Source: Porpolomopsis calyptriformis (lineage: Eukaryota; Basidiomycota; Agaricomycetes; Agaricales; Hygrophoraceae). Taken from it: DNA of 64,000 nt. The stretch lies in NCBI GenBank assembly GCA_951640195.1, contig OX621169.1:2164125-2228124 (forward strand), in the 5' to 3' direction. The notes under the pieces were generated by a model. The model was given only the letters and a program-made list of their open reading frames with translations, did not search any database and had not been told where the DNA came from. The position numbers and the translations under genes were made by a program. Positions within the stretch are counted from its first letter, which is position 1; every line of letters starts with the position of its first letter. This document shows positions 11,570 through 25,694 of the stretch, piece by piece.

Positions 11570-14386
11570 ATGGAAAGCATGACTTACGTAGCCGTAAATC
11601 TTTCGACTTTGAAAACAGTCAAGAACTCTGTGATTGGCAACCCTTCCGCGAAGCTGGCGCGTGCGCGTGATGAGGTATTTATTGACAAGTGAGCGGCCAT
11701 CTCGTCAAAATCGATATTCACTTCAGCACATTTTGATCTATCCCAGACTCGTGGAATGTTTGAATAATCCATCCATCTCGGAGGAAGATCCTAATCCCCT
11801 GGATGATATCCGGATTGAAGCGGCACATGTCATATCATCTCTCTCTTACGGTCGACCTATCTTTTTTGAGTATGAGACCGATAGACTGATGCTCAAGCTT
11901 TCTTCTAGGATCCCAAGAGGCGTTGGGAAGCTTACTGAGAGCCAATGCCCTTGAAGCATTCCTCTACGCAATATCTACATTCCAGCCTTCGGATTCGGTC
12001 GCCTTGAGATCTGCATTTGCCCGTGCACTTCGAGCTCTAGCTGTAGCAATCGCAGATACAGTGGGACCCTCGCAGTGGGGTCTCCATTCTGAAAACACCG
12101 ATATTCGTGGCGAAGCTAAAGAAGCCCTGGAATGCCTCTTTCGAGTAATTCTGTTCTTCATGTATTCTGTGGAAGCCCGAGTGAATTCATACCCCCTTTT
12201 TTTTCGTAGCTCAAGTCTTTGGATATATATCTCCCACTATTAGTGGATACACCACCCAAGACGAGCACTTCAATTGCCCAACTACTTGGTGCTGCCGTCC
12301 GAAGCCAAGCGCATCGTCGTGCAGTCACTGATTGGCTTCCACGCTCGGATCGAATGATAGGAGTTAAGGGTAAACGTGGATGGGAGAAACCTGACACGTT
12401 AAACTTGAATTCACCAAGTAGGCAGGGCGGATGGGTTGCTAGAAACCTTACCGCCCTCCTCCGAAGCAGAGATAGCAAGGTATATGTCCCGTTCACATTG
12501 ATACTGTTTATAATTCCTCTTGCTCTTAGCTCCAAGAAGCGGCCCTTTCGGCTCTCGCTGCCTTGGCCAAGGGTAATACAAGTGTAGCCACTGTTCTCGC
12601 GAAGTCGAGTCCTGGTCGGGATGGTCAGAGTTTCTTTATATCGAGGATTTTCGGAATCACCGATTTTGCATATTCTATAAAGCGCCACCACCATTATCGT
12701 CCGTCCTATCCTTGTGCAAGTCCCGTTACCTAGACGTTCAATTAGCCGCCTGCTTATGGTGCGTTTCGCGCTGTGGTTATATGTTTGTGCATTAGTTGAC
12801 AGAACTTGCCTCAGTGCTACGCATATCATTCGATCGAGTACATCTATCCACTCACTGCAGACCGATGCCTCCTCGGTGTTGCCCATTATGCACGTTGTTA
12901 ACCGCTTCATTTCATCACCTTCCGATTCCCGGCAGAACCGTACCAGAGCGTGTTTTATACTGAGTAAGGCTAGAATTCTGCACACATCTTAGTCTGGCTA
13001 CTCTTCTGACACAACTTGCAGACTACCTTGTGGCCGACAACAACGACCTTTGTCGGATGGCCATCGAACGCGGGTCGGCAGAGGTCTTGGCTACTCTGAC
13101 CAAGTCAATAACACCAACTGGGAACAATATAGACCTGGATGAAGATGAACCTGAGAGTGTGTCTTGTTTACGAGAGGTATTCAACTTTTCCCCATCCGTC
13201 ACCTGGTATATCTGAAATGACCAAGGCGGCACTTACCGCCGTAGCTACGTTATCTCTCGTTGATAACGAAACTCGCCGGAAATTTACAGACCTCATACCA
13301 TTGATAAATATTTCTCTGGGGCATCGACACGCTGGTATTCGGTATGCCGCCTGCCAATGTGTAAGAGCTTTGAGTCGCGCTGTGGCTGTTGTTCGCACCA
13401 ACATCATGGATAGTGGGCTCGGGATGACAGTTTTCCATATTTTCAAAAAGCATGATGAAGACAGACAAGTCACTTACGCGGCTTTGTCGGCCATTTGCAA
13501 TCTTGTCAATGAGTTTTCGCCGTTGCGTCCTGTGAGTTAGTCTACTTGAACTTCTAGCCACGGCCAACTTGACGTCCGATTATAGATATTCATCGAGCAA
13601 GGTGTCGTGCCTCGCCTGCTTGAACTTCTCGATTCGGGTGATGTTACTCTTCGGCTCACCTCCCTCTGGGCAATTAAAAATCTCCTGGGAAAGACGACCT
13701 TAGACACAAAAAAAGAGGTCATGGATCATCTTACATGGCCTAAGTTGACTGAGTAGGTATTTTCAGTTTCAGGTCATAATTAACCATTGATCGCTAAACA
13801 GGTTACTGTCCGATCCCGAAGAAGGAGTACAGGAGCAAGCATGGAGCGTCGTGAGAAACCTCGCAGATGGCGAGACAGGAATTGACATGGTTTTCCAAGA
13901 GCTTGGCGTCGAGGTACTCCTCAGCAAACTGACGGTTTCATTGGGATCCAAGAACGAAGACATTCTCCTTCAAGTGGGTAGCCGAATCTTGGAATCATTG
14001 CGTGCTGACGTTGGAGGCAGGCTATCCATTCTCTTGCGAACTTGGCCAACGGGAATCAAGCCTGCCAAGACTTGATTTTATCTCGCCCTCAGATTCTCGA
14101 TTCACTCCGCTCATGTTTAGCAGACGGTAGGGTGGAAACACGACGGCCAGCAGTGACATGTGTTCTCCAGCTGGCTCGCGAAAATCCAAAAAAACGCATG
14201 AGGTTGGTGGATTCCGGCATTGCCACAATCTTGAAGCGGATATGTGAATGGACGGGCAGTAATCCAGGTGGTCGGGCTTTGGGGCACCCCACGTCGGTGG
14301 AAGAAGAGAGGGACGTTGTAGATTTGGCGCGGCTGGCTTTGGGTTGGCTTGATCATAGTGGCGACGTTGACGAGGGTGGTCTTTGA
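11570..14386 (+). CDS. GID5: armadillo-repeat protein of the ARMC8/Vid28 (Gid5) type
   Basis: Exons run in frame across introns at 11689-11746, 11851-11908, 12145-12209 and 12480-12529 and at further short introns after about 12620. The near-start motif LKTVKNSVIGNPSAK matches the conserved KNSVIGN segment of ARMC8. Consecutive armadillo-type helices follow, for example LQEAALSALAALAKGN, YAACQCVRALSRAV, LTSLWAIKNLLG and EQAWSVVRNLADGE. The C-terminus ends in LARLALGWLDHSGD, also like ARMC8/Vid28. In the GID/CTLH ubiquitin ligase this scaffold subunit links the substrate receptor to the catalytic core that degrades gluconeogenic enzymes. The ATG at 11570 was chosen because it is the first Met before the conserved block. 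Alternative: another armadillo scaffold. Confidence 0.75.
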
Positions 14387-14867
14387 CTCGTATCAGGTTT
14401 TTTAAATCTTAATTCTAATTGTTTTTTGTTTTGGCGTAATAACGAGGGGTTTGATGGAATACTCTTAGTAGGTGGGACGGTATAGGGTACACGTGTAATT
14501 TTTGGTTAATTTGGTTAATGCTATCCCAGCATGCAAATGTGAGCGCTTCAACGATATCAAGAGGTTACACCATTCTGAAACAAGTCCTAAGGGTAGATGG
14601 ACACTTCATAACCTTTCCTGATGTCAATCACGCTTCTATTCAATATCGTACTACCATCTAGTTTGCCTTCTACTCTGACTATCTCTGGATCAAGATATTT
14701 TTTCGTTTCCGCAGTGAATAGATTTTCAGGTAACTAATTTGAATTTTCATAGTTAGTAGTTAGTAAGAGGGATATACAACTGAACATGCAAGCAATAAGA
14801 GGTATCAAGAAAATAAGAGTGTGGGAGGACAAGTGCCAGGTTTGGACCAGTGGTGAAGCTTGTCGTA
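14387..14867. other. convergent 3' intergenic region
   Basis: AT-rich sequence between the ends of two convergent genes (armadillo protein and Crinkler kinase). No ORF with recognisable content was seen. Confidence 0.5.
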
Positions 14868-17502
14868 TCATGCCATGGAAGAGAGGGGGCCGTGAAAATG
14901 CATCTTGCTGGCTGGAGGTGTCTGATGGGTGAGATAGCAGTCAACCTCAGGTGTCGGTTTTATTGGGGCTGGGAGAGGTGAAGGCCGAAGACGCATCTGC
15001 TTTTGGGGTAGTCTGTCATTCGAGGACCTCCTTTTCACTCCTTGCACTGGAGGAAGACGATCGAGAGGAGGGCGATGGAACGGGTCTCGGTTCAAGAGCT
15101 GCTCAGCTAATATCATGAGGGGGGAATTTCTCTGCCCTGAGTGATGTTCCGCAAAGTAGCTGAGCACCCGTCCACATGACCAGCGGTCTGCACGGATTGG
15201 ACTGTATGGTTGGGCATCTCCAACCTCCGGCGCAGCCCAGGAAGGGGTTCCCCTGAATCCCAGAATTGATGAATCGATACTTTTGACAACGACGGCGACG
15301 TCAAAATCGATAATGAAAAGTCGAGGAGTAGGTTTTTCCATAGCAACAACAAGATTGTCAGGCTTTAGGTCGAGATGAGCAACCAGTTGTTGATGGATAA
15401 AGGCAACGCCTTCGAGGAACTGCTGCATGAGATCGTCGACCACCGTGTCGAACTTGGCAGCAAACACCGGCAGTGCGGCTGGTATGGCAATTATGGATCC
15501 CATATGGAACTGTACTTCTCCACACAACGGTATGGTGTGATTGAAGGACGACTCGACGCTGTTAAGATGCTTGAGGATCGAAAGTTCGTCGGAATCGTTG
15601 TCTAGATGCTTGAGGATCATTGGCGCGCCGTTCGATAATCTTTTGGCTCGGCTCAGGGTTGGTTTCAACTGCGCATAAAGATGTAATGTTTGATATTCTA
15701 ATGCTGTGAGATGGCAACATACTGGATTCAAAGGTTTCCACCCAGGTATCACCCGATCACGGACGACCTGAAATCCAGCACTGAAAAGTAAACGTTGCAC
15801 GCTCGGGTAATCATAGACACAATTTGATGCTGTTGTGGGACCGCTGACGGGTGGATTTTCATCATCTCCGGGGTCATTGCGATTCGTTCTTTTGCGTTTA
15901 GAAGATTTTGTGGTGAACCTGGGATAATGATTTTTTTCGACGTTAATTTTCAATTGGGAGACATGAGACTGAGGATCGTTGAGGTCATTGTGGTGTAAAC
16001 GTGCCAAAAAGGCAAAGTTATACAGTTCGAATAGGAGGGCAAAGATGTCACTGGGAAGTTGGAAATTGAATTTCCGGATAACATAATTGACCTGCAGAAT
16101 ACCTGAGTATGCAAAGTTACATTCAAACAAAAAAACATACAAGTCGCTTGCCTGGTTCGGGTTGATACAATAAATATCTTTCAACTTCAAGTCTGCTGTT
16201 GACGTAGATGGACATAGCTACAAATGGCCGTGTATGACGGGTGGGTAATGAATTCCAAAGGCGAACGACACATGCAGCTTGTAACAGCATTCGATAACGA
16301 TCAGATTCGTAAGACGGGTCTGACACAATTTCCCATATCATATATGGGATACCATCAATACAGAAGTGGAAATCGCTGTGTGGTGTATAGGAAAAGTTCT
16401 CGCCAGAAGAGTGGATTGTCGCGACGAGTGGGAATCGCCACGAAGTCCCACTGGAAAGGAAAGTCAACAACCAACCAACGGGTTGATGATAAATTCCAAC
16501 GTACAACCCATAGTGTCCACCACTGACGACTCCCCGCAAATATTCCGCTATTTCCGTCAAGTAGTAGGAGATAAAGCGTTGTTTCCCAGACGGCATTCCA
16601 AAAATATTAATTGAGGCTGCACTTGTTCTAGAGGAGAGGGCGGCAATAAAATGATCGAGTTCTGGTTCCGAGGCTGTACGAGTCGGCGTGTCTGAATCCA
16701 CAGCCACATTTTCCTCCTCGAAATACACACTGAATCGGTCTCCAAGAAGGTTCCTGAGATGCTTAGCAAGACAATTCTACAAATTATTGTAAACAATTGC
16801 AGTGTGACAGTGTAGGAGGACAAAGAGACCTACTTCGCCATCTTTAATGATTCGCTGTCGCCCCAAAAGGTTCTGAAAAGCATTCAGAAACTCGGGAAGA
16901 TGCGTGGAACCAGTTGCATCCTGGATATCATTGTTTTGGACTCCAGTAAGGCCTCCGAAATCTCCTTTGGAGGGCACACTAAAGACAATTTCGGGAGGGG
17001 GGGGTAAGACTGTGATTGGATATCGTGCTGGTTCGTCTATTCAATGATTGACACAAGACACGAAGACGTGGATGAGAGATGTAACAAGTCCCCATCAGCA
17101 AAGCGTAGTCAACCCAAGCCATTTGTACTCACCAGCAGCTGGAGTCTTTATAAGGATGTGAATGTGGTCATCCTTAGGAGGGTTCGGAAAGTACACCTTC
17201 AGTTTGTCGAGAGGACGGAGTAGGGGCACCTCCGGGATTCCATTGACATCTTGTAGACTCGCTTCAATATCATCGAAAGGGATGGATACCTGTTGGGCGA
17301 CCATAAGCCTGTGGAACCAGCCAAAGTCAAGACCGCTCACCAGGGAAAGATAAATTGAGTCGGCAGGAAGGTGGTCGAATTCGGGTTTCTTTTTTTCCTT
17401 GATGACATCTCTGAAATCGCCGTGAGTCTCCTCCTCCTCAATCTTGACAGGGAAGGTTCTCTCCGGGGGATCACCAATGCGCAAGCAGTTGAGTTTGAGC
17501 AT
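14868..17502 (-). CDS. Crinkler (CRN)-type protein: ubiquitin-like N-terminus, REase-like middle, protein kinase C-terminus
   Basis: The ATG at 17502 begins MLKLNCLRIGDPPERTF, then FPVKIEEEETHGDFRDVIKE, the pattern of the Crinkler N-terminal ubiquitin-like header. After an intron (about 17130-17040) a proline-rich linker leads to a middle region. Its segment PHSDFHFCIDGIPYMIWEI with DRYRMLLQAA suggests a restriction-endonuclease-like fold, which is inference. The C-terminal kinase-like domain shows a possible ATP-anchoring Lys in APMILKHLD, the catalytic loop HLDLKPDNLVV (HLD instead of HRD), IIDFDVAVVV (DFD in place of DFG) and GTPSWAAPEV. The frame looks intact. Crinkler proteins were first known as oomycete effectors but are widespread in fungi, where roles in inter-organism or intragenomic conflict have been proposed. 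The start lies 66 bp from a divergent broken SEN34 gene. Another, decayed copy lies at 380-2130. Confidence 0.8.
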
Positions 17503-17568
17503 GATGGCGTTCGAGGTAAAGATAAGAGTCGGAGTTTCATGTTGGCGGATAATCAGGGTGAGCCGAAA
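17503..17568. promoter_or_regulatory. very short divergent promoter between the Crinkler kinase and SEN34 relic
   Basis: Only 66 bp separate the two start codons on opposite strands. Any promoter elements must overlap one or both 5' coding ends. No TATA-like box is obvious. Confidence 0.45.
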
Positions 17569-18665
17569 ATGGATTCTTCTTCTCGGATTCATCTTCGAGT
17601 TTGCAACCAAACGGTATATGTGTGGGATGTCAATGGTATGTCACCCAAACCTATCTCAAACTTATGGTAATGTATCGGTCCAAGGACAGACATTGGAAAG
17701 CTCCGTTCAGAACACCATATTTGCGGAATCCTGACCGGAACTCTCCCTCATCTGTCGCAGCAAAATGTATTCCTGGGTTTGCCTTTGGTCCTAATGCCGG
17801 AAGAGGTCGTTCTTCTTGTCGAAAAAAGTACGATTGGAGTATCTACCATTCAGTTTTTATTCAACTCATCACGCTTCCTAGAACTTGCCGTTCTAACAGA
17901 TGACCCACTATCCCATAGGGGTCCAACAAAAGCAGGACTACAACGGTGGCATGATGACAGAAAGGACGGGGTGAAGCACCAGCTGGCGATGGCAGAGGCC
18001 AGGGTCGCAAAGGAGGCTTCCCGGGGGCGTGCAATGACGGAAGCAGCAATCCAGAAACGAAAAGAGCGCGAAAGAAAGAAGGTCGAGAATTACGTTCTCT
18101 GGACCCTTCCAGAGAACGCAATTCTCGATCCGCCTTCAGTTGCTCCCTCCGGTTGTAGCTCCGCATCACACCCAATCCCAAAGCTTTAACATCAAACGGT
18201 CAATCCTCGTTAACTCATTCACAAATTTATACCGTCATCATACCCGCCTCATCGACCTCGTTTGAATGGTACGATCCTGTCGAAAGGACGTATTCCGATC
18301 TTGCGGCTGCTAAAGCGGCCGGGATATGGTGTTATCCGGAAACACTCCACCAATAAGCAAGGTGTGGTGTGTTCACTGTGGGAGCAGGATAGGAAGCAGT
18401 ATCAAATTCGGAGGAGACTATCTTGTCTACCCTGGTATGCATCACTCAGTTTCTGGTTATCATGCCCTCACTACCCTCGTACAAAAGGTGATCCCCTACG
18501 CTATCATTCCCATTTCATCGCTACCATTTTAGACTCACCGACATCACCTCTTCGGCAGATGGAGATCGTTGCTCGGCGACGAAGAAATCACATCTTTTAT
18601 GCGGGTGGGATGACGACAAACGCGCTATCTCATATTTCTCAATCGAATGGGCAGGGTTCGGTTAA
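17569..18665 (+). pseudogene. SEN34: broken tRNA-splicing endonuclease subunit SEN34
   Basis: The N-terminal half is readable: RIHLRVCNQTVYVWDVN, intron, then GTLPHLSQQNVFLGLPL and MPEEVVLLVEK, intron, DDPLSHRGPTKAGLQRW, all typical of Sen34. The catalytic half is recognisable only by changing frames. YTVIIPASSTSFEWYDP, ARCGVF (just after an in-frame TAA near 18356), SLWEQD, SSIKFGGDYLVYPG, GDPLRYHSHFIATILDSP, RQMEIVA and TKKSHLLCGWDDD with SIEWAGFG at the end lie in several different frames. Short deletions explain the shifts, for example near 18383-18400 and where MEIVAHGRLGTATKK would be expected. SEN34 is a catalytic subunit of the essential tRNA-intron endonuclease, so a functional copy should exist elsewhere unless these are assembly errors. 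Neighbouring genes do not show such errors. Confidence 0.7.
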
Positions 18666-19061
18666 ATGCTTGCAACACCGTGCATTAGTGCGCCCAATTT
18701 ATTTAGTAATCCTTTCAAGTTATGACTACTAACATGAACACGGGCTGTTGTAAATATCCTATGTGAAGTAGGCGGTCCTTCTGCCAACCCCTTTGGGAGG
18801 TTCAGCAACCCCCAAGCAAAATTCCCGGACCAGCAGCTCCATTCACTGGGAACACGACCTCTGTCACCCATTTCCGGTCAGCTTGCATCGCTGACGGGAC
18901 CCGTTCCTACAAATCCGCGGGCAGCATTAGTCCTACCTGCAGTGGCAAGTGCTAGCGCTGCTCCTCAGGCGCCCCCAATCCTCCTGGAATAACCATGGGT
19001 CTAACACAATTGGCGTGTGGACAAAGGCGAGAAATTATTGTCCAAGTTCAAAGGGTGTTAG
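18666..19061. other. intergenic region, nothing recognised
   Basis: A proline/alanine-rich open stretch near 18770-18990 lacks a start and any motif. The downstream end is the 3' flank of the minus-strand hydrolase gene. Confidence 0.4.
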
Positions 19062-20665
19062 TTAGGTATCCTGCAGTTGTACAAACTTCCGCAAGATATT
19101 TACTAAAGGAAACCGACGATCCTTTGTATCAAGCACCATAGCATGATCCAACTCAGGGTAAAATAGCACCTGTAACGCCCCATTCTCCCACATTTCCTTC
19201 ATATCACCTTCGCCCGTCAGATACCTTCTTACTTCTTCAGCATTGACAATCTGATCCCGGCCACTCAAAGCGACCCCCGTAGGTCTCCCACCAAGCTCCT
19301 CTCTCCACATCACACTCTCTGTCCAGAAAAAATGGCGAGAAAGCGAACGAGATACGTCCGCATCGCGACTCGAAAAGAACCACAACTGCCATTCGTTGGC
19401 GGAGCGCGGCTGGCGGTACAGAAAATTGTAAGCAATATGCGGGGTATGGAGGAGGAACGGGATGGGGTCGGTGAGGAGCACCGCGGCAATTCGGTGACCG
19501 AGTTCAGGCGAGCGGAGCATGTGTGCAGCGATGACCGTGCCAAAGGAGTGCCCGGCAAGAACGAAACGATCGATATTGTGTGACTCCAGGATGCGAGAGA
19601 CGGCAAGGCAGATGGAGCTGCGGCTGAGGATGGGGTGGGTGATCCGCATGCTGAGGGGGAGAAGCTCGATTGCAAGCACGCCCGTGTCGTCATCCGTGTC
19701 CATAGTCGAGATCTCATGTAGAAATGGAACGTAAGGGTATAATCCGATCTAGATAGAGGAGATGATGGGGTCGTGGTTGGAAACAAGAAATTGGGAAACG
19801 CACACCGATCCCGTGGATAAATACCACGGGTAACTTGTTTCCAGAACGAGATGGACGATACCAGTATGAGAGATCTGGAGCGGCAGAGAGACGAGATAAT
19901 AAAGTGAACGGGCGAGGAGGGAATATTTGGAACCAGTGTTGCATGGTGTAATGTTTAAATCCGCAACGATAGAGTGAAAACGACGCATAGGCATCGACCA
20001 TTGTAACAATCTGATGTTGCATTTGAGTGATTGTGTCCCCGGCAATCAATAACAGATGCACTTACTGAGTACCACAGCAATGGCCTGTGCACCATACGTA
20101 CGGGATCCAGAGTGACTCTCATGGATTTCGCATTTTCATCATATCCACCTTCTAATTTCCTTCCCAGTAGCCTTTCAGCCGTAAGGATGTAGTCGTCTAT
20201 CTCCTCACGCCATTGGGGAGAAGCGTGTGCCCTATCTGATGAAAATAGCGCCCAGAGCACCCATTCTACCATGTTCTCTCTCGAGAAGTCCGTGGAGAAA
20301 AACCAGCGGGAAGGATATGCATCATTGGGAACATAACAACATTTGTTGAAGAGAGCCTGTCGCTCTTGACGATTTAAAATTGGGGGGTGCGCTGTTGCCT
20401 GGATTTTGTTGAATTCAGTCCTCATGGCCCGAAGGAAAATTCGATGGAGAAAACCCACCCTTTGGAGGTAAACGCGCCGCGGAAGGTATACCAGTAGGTA
20501 GAAGGAAGCTTCAGCGATAGGGAGTGGTGCAAACCAAGGAGAAATCAGGAACTTGCGGTAGTACGCACAAGCGGCGAGGTAGATAATGCTGCTCGGGGCG
20601 ATGAGGCGGAGGGCAGTGATTGCAAGCCGAATGAAGACGTATTCCTTCCTGCTGGTCCCAATCAT
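19062..20665 (-). CDS. alpha/beta hydrolase-fold protein with N-terminal membrane segments
   Basis: At least three exons on the minus strand. The N-terminal part has hydrophobic stretches (IAPSSIIYLAACAYYRKFL; EASFYLLVYLPRRVYLQ). The hydrolase core shows the oxyanion-type motif VVFIHGIGV, a nucleophile elbow VLAGHSFGTVIAA (Ser in GHSFG), an acid candidate in ALSGRDQIVNAEEV and a late His in YPELDHAMVLD. All expected triad elements therefore appear present. Exon joins occur near 20065-20075 and 19735-19810. The frame stays open up to 20953, but the Met at 20665 (MIGTSRKEYVF) is a reasonable start. Substrate unknown: lipase/esterase-like by fold only. Confidence 0.7.
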
Positions 20666-20965
20666 ACTGGAAGGAGGGGAAGATTCTGACCAGCTGGGCT
20701 CATACCATGAGTCTTTTTTAGACCTTTGGGAAACCGCAGCTGCGCAGCCACGCAGTCGATCGGCAACTCCCTTGGGATACTCGTTTACAAACCAAAAGGG
20801 CGAGCGTATAGACGAACTAGAGGCCCAAAGTACTACGTATACAACGATAAGAATGTGACACCAGGCCGAGGTTGACGACAGGCAGCGTTCCGAATTACAA
20901 CGGAAACAGACACAGCAAAAAGAAAGCGTCGCTACTCTGGAATGAAAACACACTCTGTTCTTCTA

Positions 20966-22082
20966 TCACCTGATCAAGCATCGGGTCAGATCAGAAGGCA
21001 TGAAAACACGGATGGGATAATCATACCTTGACTCACTCGCACCTCCGTTGGCTGTCCCATTCAGATGTGGATCGATCGGATCCGACGGAGGGCCTGATTC
21101 TGTAGCGGACGATTCTGTCGCAGATGTAGGTGTCGAAATCGTCGCATTCGTCTGTGTGTCTGTAGTGAAATTACGGAAGGGAGAGGGAGCGATTAGCGGT
21201 CGGTGAAACCGAGCGCGGAAGTCATTTGGGGATGGCTGCTGCGATGGGTCACCGGTAGCGTATGTATGATTCGTATGGTCGTTCATGTCAACATTAGGGA
21301 AAGGAGATGGCCCAGAGATTCCTGGTCCACCAGCTTTCGAGGCTTCTGCATAGTGCATTCGGCGCTGAGCTGAGAGTGAATACAAAGCAGGACGGATTGG
21401 GAACGAGATAGCTCACCTGGTGGTCCCAACGATCCCAGGCTTCTGCAATGATCGGTTCTAGGGAAGCCAGTTCGTCATTCGTCATGACAAGCGTACGAAG
21501 GAGATGCTGTTTAAGCAGCGGTGCGCAGGAGAACGACAAGAGCAGCGTCGACGCGAATGTTTGGCCACCGAGGGCCTGGCCTTGAGGGAAAGGCGGTTCA
21601 TGATGGGGGATCGCGTGTGGGTTGTGTTGCAATTCGTGGGGTAGGACCTGTTGATACTGGCCGTCCGCATTCACCCTATAATGCACCTCCTCCATACCAG
21701 GCATGATCTCATTCCCCATATCCAAGCCAAGTTCCCTCAACTTCCTTTGTTTCACAAGCTGCCGATGCTTTCTCTGTCGCTCCCGAGCGGCAGCACGGAC
21801 GCGATCGCGTCGCGCGGCTTCCTCAGGGTTCAAAATCTCGCCCGAAAAGTCAGGGGGTGTCGGGGGTGGAGGCTGTGGTTGCTCATCCGTCTGAGGAAAA
21901 CCTACGAGCCCCAAACCAGCTGCACTACGGTCGCGCTGACGTTTCCGACGCTGTCTCTCGGCTGCTTTTTCGCGTTTGTGCCTCTGACTGGTTGTTTCAT
22001 TTTCGCGGAAACGTTTCCGGGAAGAACCGGGTGCTGGAGGCAAGCTGTTCTGTCCATTGTCGGTATGTGTATTCGAATCCAT
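20966..22082 (-). CDS. basic-region nuclear-type protein of unknown function
   Basis: Two minus-strand exons, with an intron near 21372-21417 after RWDHQ. Two highly basic segments stand out: RHKREKAAERQRRKRQRDR near residue 35 and RRDRVRAAARERQRKHRQL near residue 95. Both resemble bZIP-like basic regions, but no clear heptad leucine zipper follows. The second exon is Ser/Thr/Pro/Asn-rich. A nuclear, possibly nucleic-acid-binding protein is plausible; no family is named. Confidence 0.55.
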
Positions 22083-22259
22083 TGGATTTACTTAGTTTCG
22101 TTGAAGTGACCCTAATCCTCCCAAATGGGTGTGGCTGGTTTGCTTGCTTTGGTACGGGGGTGACAAGGTCGTGACGGAACGGTGACAAGGAACACGAAAC
22201 GATGTGACAAACATATAAACACAAATAAAAGGGTGGCGCTCAGGACATGACAAGATACA

Positions 22260-24141
<1,882 letters not shown>

Positions 24142-25694
24142 ATGGCTCTCAGTTTCATTGGGTGAGGTCGTCTGGTTGCGTCCAACGTCAAGAATGATGC
24201 TGATCACCTCAGCAGAAAACCTATTTCACTTATTTCTCATTCAGATGTCCGATATCGCGGCGTTCTCGCTGGAATTGACCCTGCCGCGTCAACCATTAGG
24301 CTCTCAAATGGTGCAACCATTCATCCGCCTCAACATCCCACTCATCCTTCATTTTTCTAGTGTACTCTATGGGCACCGAATCACGGCGGTTAGTCGTTTT
24401 TTCCCAAAAAATACACCAAAAAGATGAACCATCACGGACTAACCCTGCCGAAACTCATGTGGATTCTTCCGTTGCCTTCCTTCTGATTCAAATCCTTTTT
24501 TATTAAACCATTTGCTAACGCGTCCACGCAGCCCGCCAACCGAATATATCCCTCCCCTCCAAAATCCATTTCAATATATCATCTTCCGCGCGTCTGAGGT
24601 GAAGGACTTGTCCGTGGACGATCCCGCCCCAGCCCCCCTCCAACAGAGAAGTGTACATGATGATCCAGCCGTTCTAGGCGTCCGTATTAGCCCTTTCTCA
24701 ATCGAGTTTCTAGACTGACATTTCTTCCCAGGTCTCAGCTCCAACGCCATCAACAGGCTCGTACTCGCAATTCAATAACACAACCCCATCGTTCCCCGCG
24801 GCCGCTTCCTCGCTTCCTCAAACCCAACCTCAAACCCAAAATTCCGCTCAGCCCCATCAACCCACCCTCACATCCCAGCAATCTCGTCCCGCTCAACAAC
24901 AACAACAGGACACAGCCGCAAATAATTCCCAGCCCGCGCAAGCCAGCCGCCCGCAGGGACAAGGGCGACGCAATAACTCAGTTTATACCGCAGCCGCGTC
25001 CCTCGAGACTGTAGAGCGCGCCCTGGGCGATCTCCGTGTCTCAAATAGCTCCAATGCAAATAGTACTGTGGCAGGGCCACGTCACGGAACTGGAAATAGT
25101 CATGGGCATGGTCGGCGCGGACAGCATGGACAGGGTCGCTTGGAAATAAAAGCCGGCGAGATCAAAGTTCCCGCAACGGATTTCGACTTCCAAAGCTCAA
25201 ACGCGCGATTCGATAAAGCTGCCCTTGCGCCCCGAATGTCGAGTAACGGTGGTAGCGAGAGAGAGGGGGAAGATGATGAAGTTACCAATCCAAGTGAGCA
25301 GGAGGATGACGCGCGAAAGGAAAAGGAGAAGGAGAAGGAAAAGGCTGCGTACAACCCAGAAAAGAGCTTTTTCGACTGTTTGTCGTCGTCGACAAGTAGC
25401 CCATCTGGAAGAGGCGGCGGCGGTGGCGGCGGCGGAGATGGTGGAGGGCCTAGTGGACGCGGCGGAAGACGTGGAGTGGCAGGCGTCAGAAATAGGAGGG
25501 AGGAGGAGAGGGAGAGGAATGTTGCTACATTTGGTGAGCCGGGTGGGGTAGGCCTGATGGGTCCCGGTCAGTATACCCCCTCGCTGTGTGGTAAGCCCAC
25601 TGAGAAAGTTTCAGGTGCGTACGTCGGTGGATATGGTGGGTATGGGAGGAGGGGCAGTCGACCAAGGAGAGGAGTTGGAGTTGGGCGCGCATGA
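24142..25694 (+). CDS. SCD6: LSM14/Scd6-family translational repressor and decapping factor
   Basis: The first exon (24142-24161, MALSFIG) is tiny and is spliced at 24162-24215 to KPISLISHSDVRYRGVLAGI, the LSm domain. This domain continues over introns 24311-24360 and about 24389-24530 into PPTEYIPPLQNPFQYI and ASEVKDLSV. A Gln/Pro/Ser-rich linker leads to the FDF motif (FDFQSSNARFDKA), an FFD box (YNPEKSFFDCLSSS), an RGG/Gly-rich stretch and a TFG-like box (NVATFGEPGG). This domain order defines Scd6/LSM14 (Trailer Hitch, RAP55), a cytoplasmic P-body protein that represses translation and promotes decapping. The tail is Arg/Gly-rich (YGGYGRRGSRPRRG). The C-terminal splice choice near 25610 is uncertain. 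Confidence 0.88.

Noticed and set aside
12158..12985. 275-codon minus-strand ORF opposite the armadillo gene
   Set aside because: It spans introns and exons of the better-supported ARMC8-like gene and has no recognisable domain.
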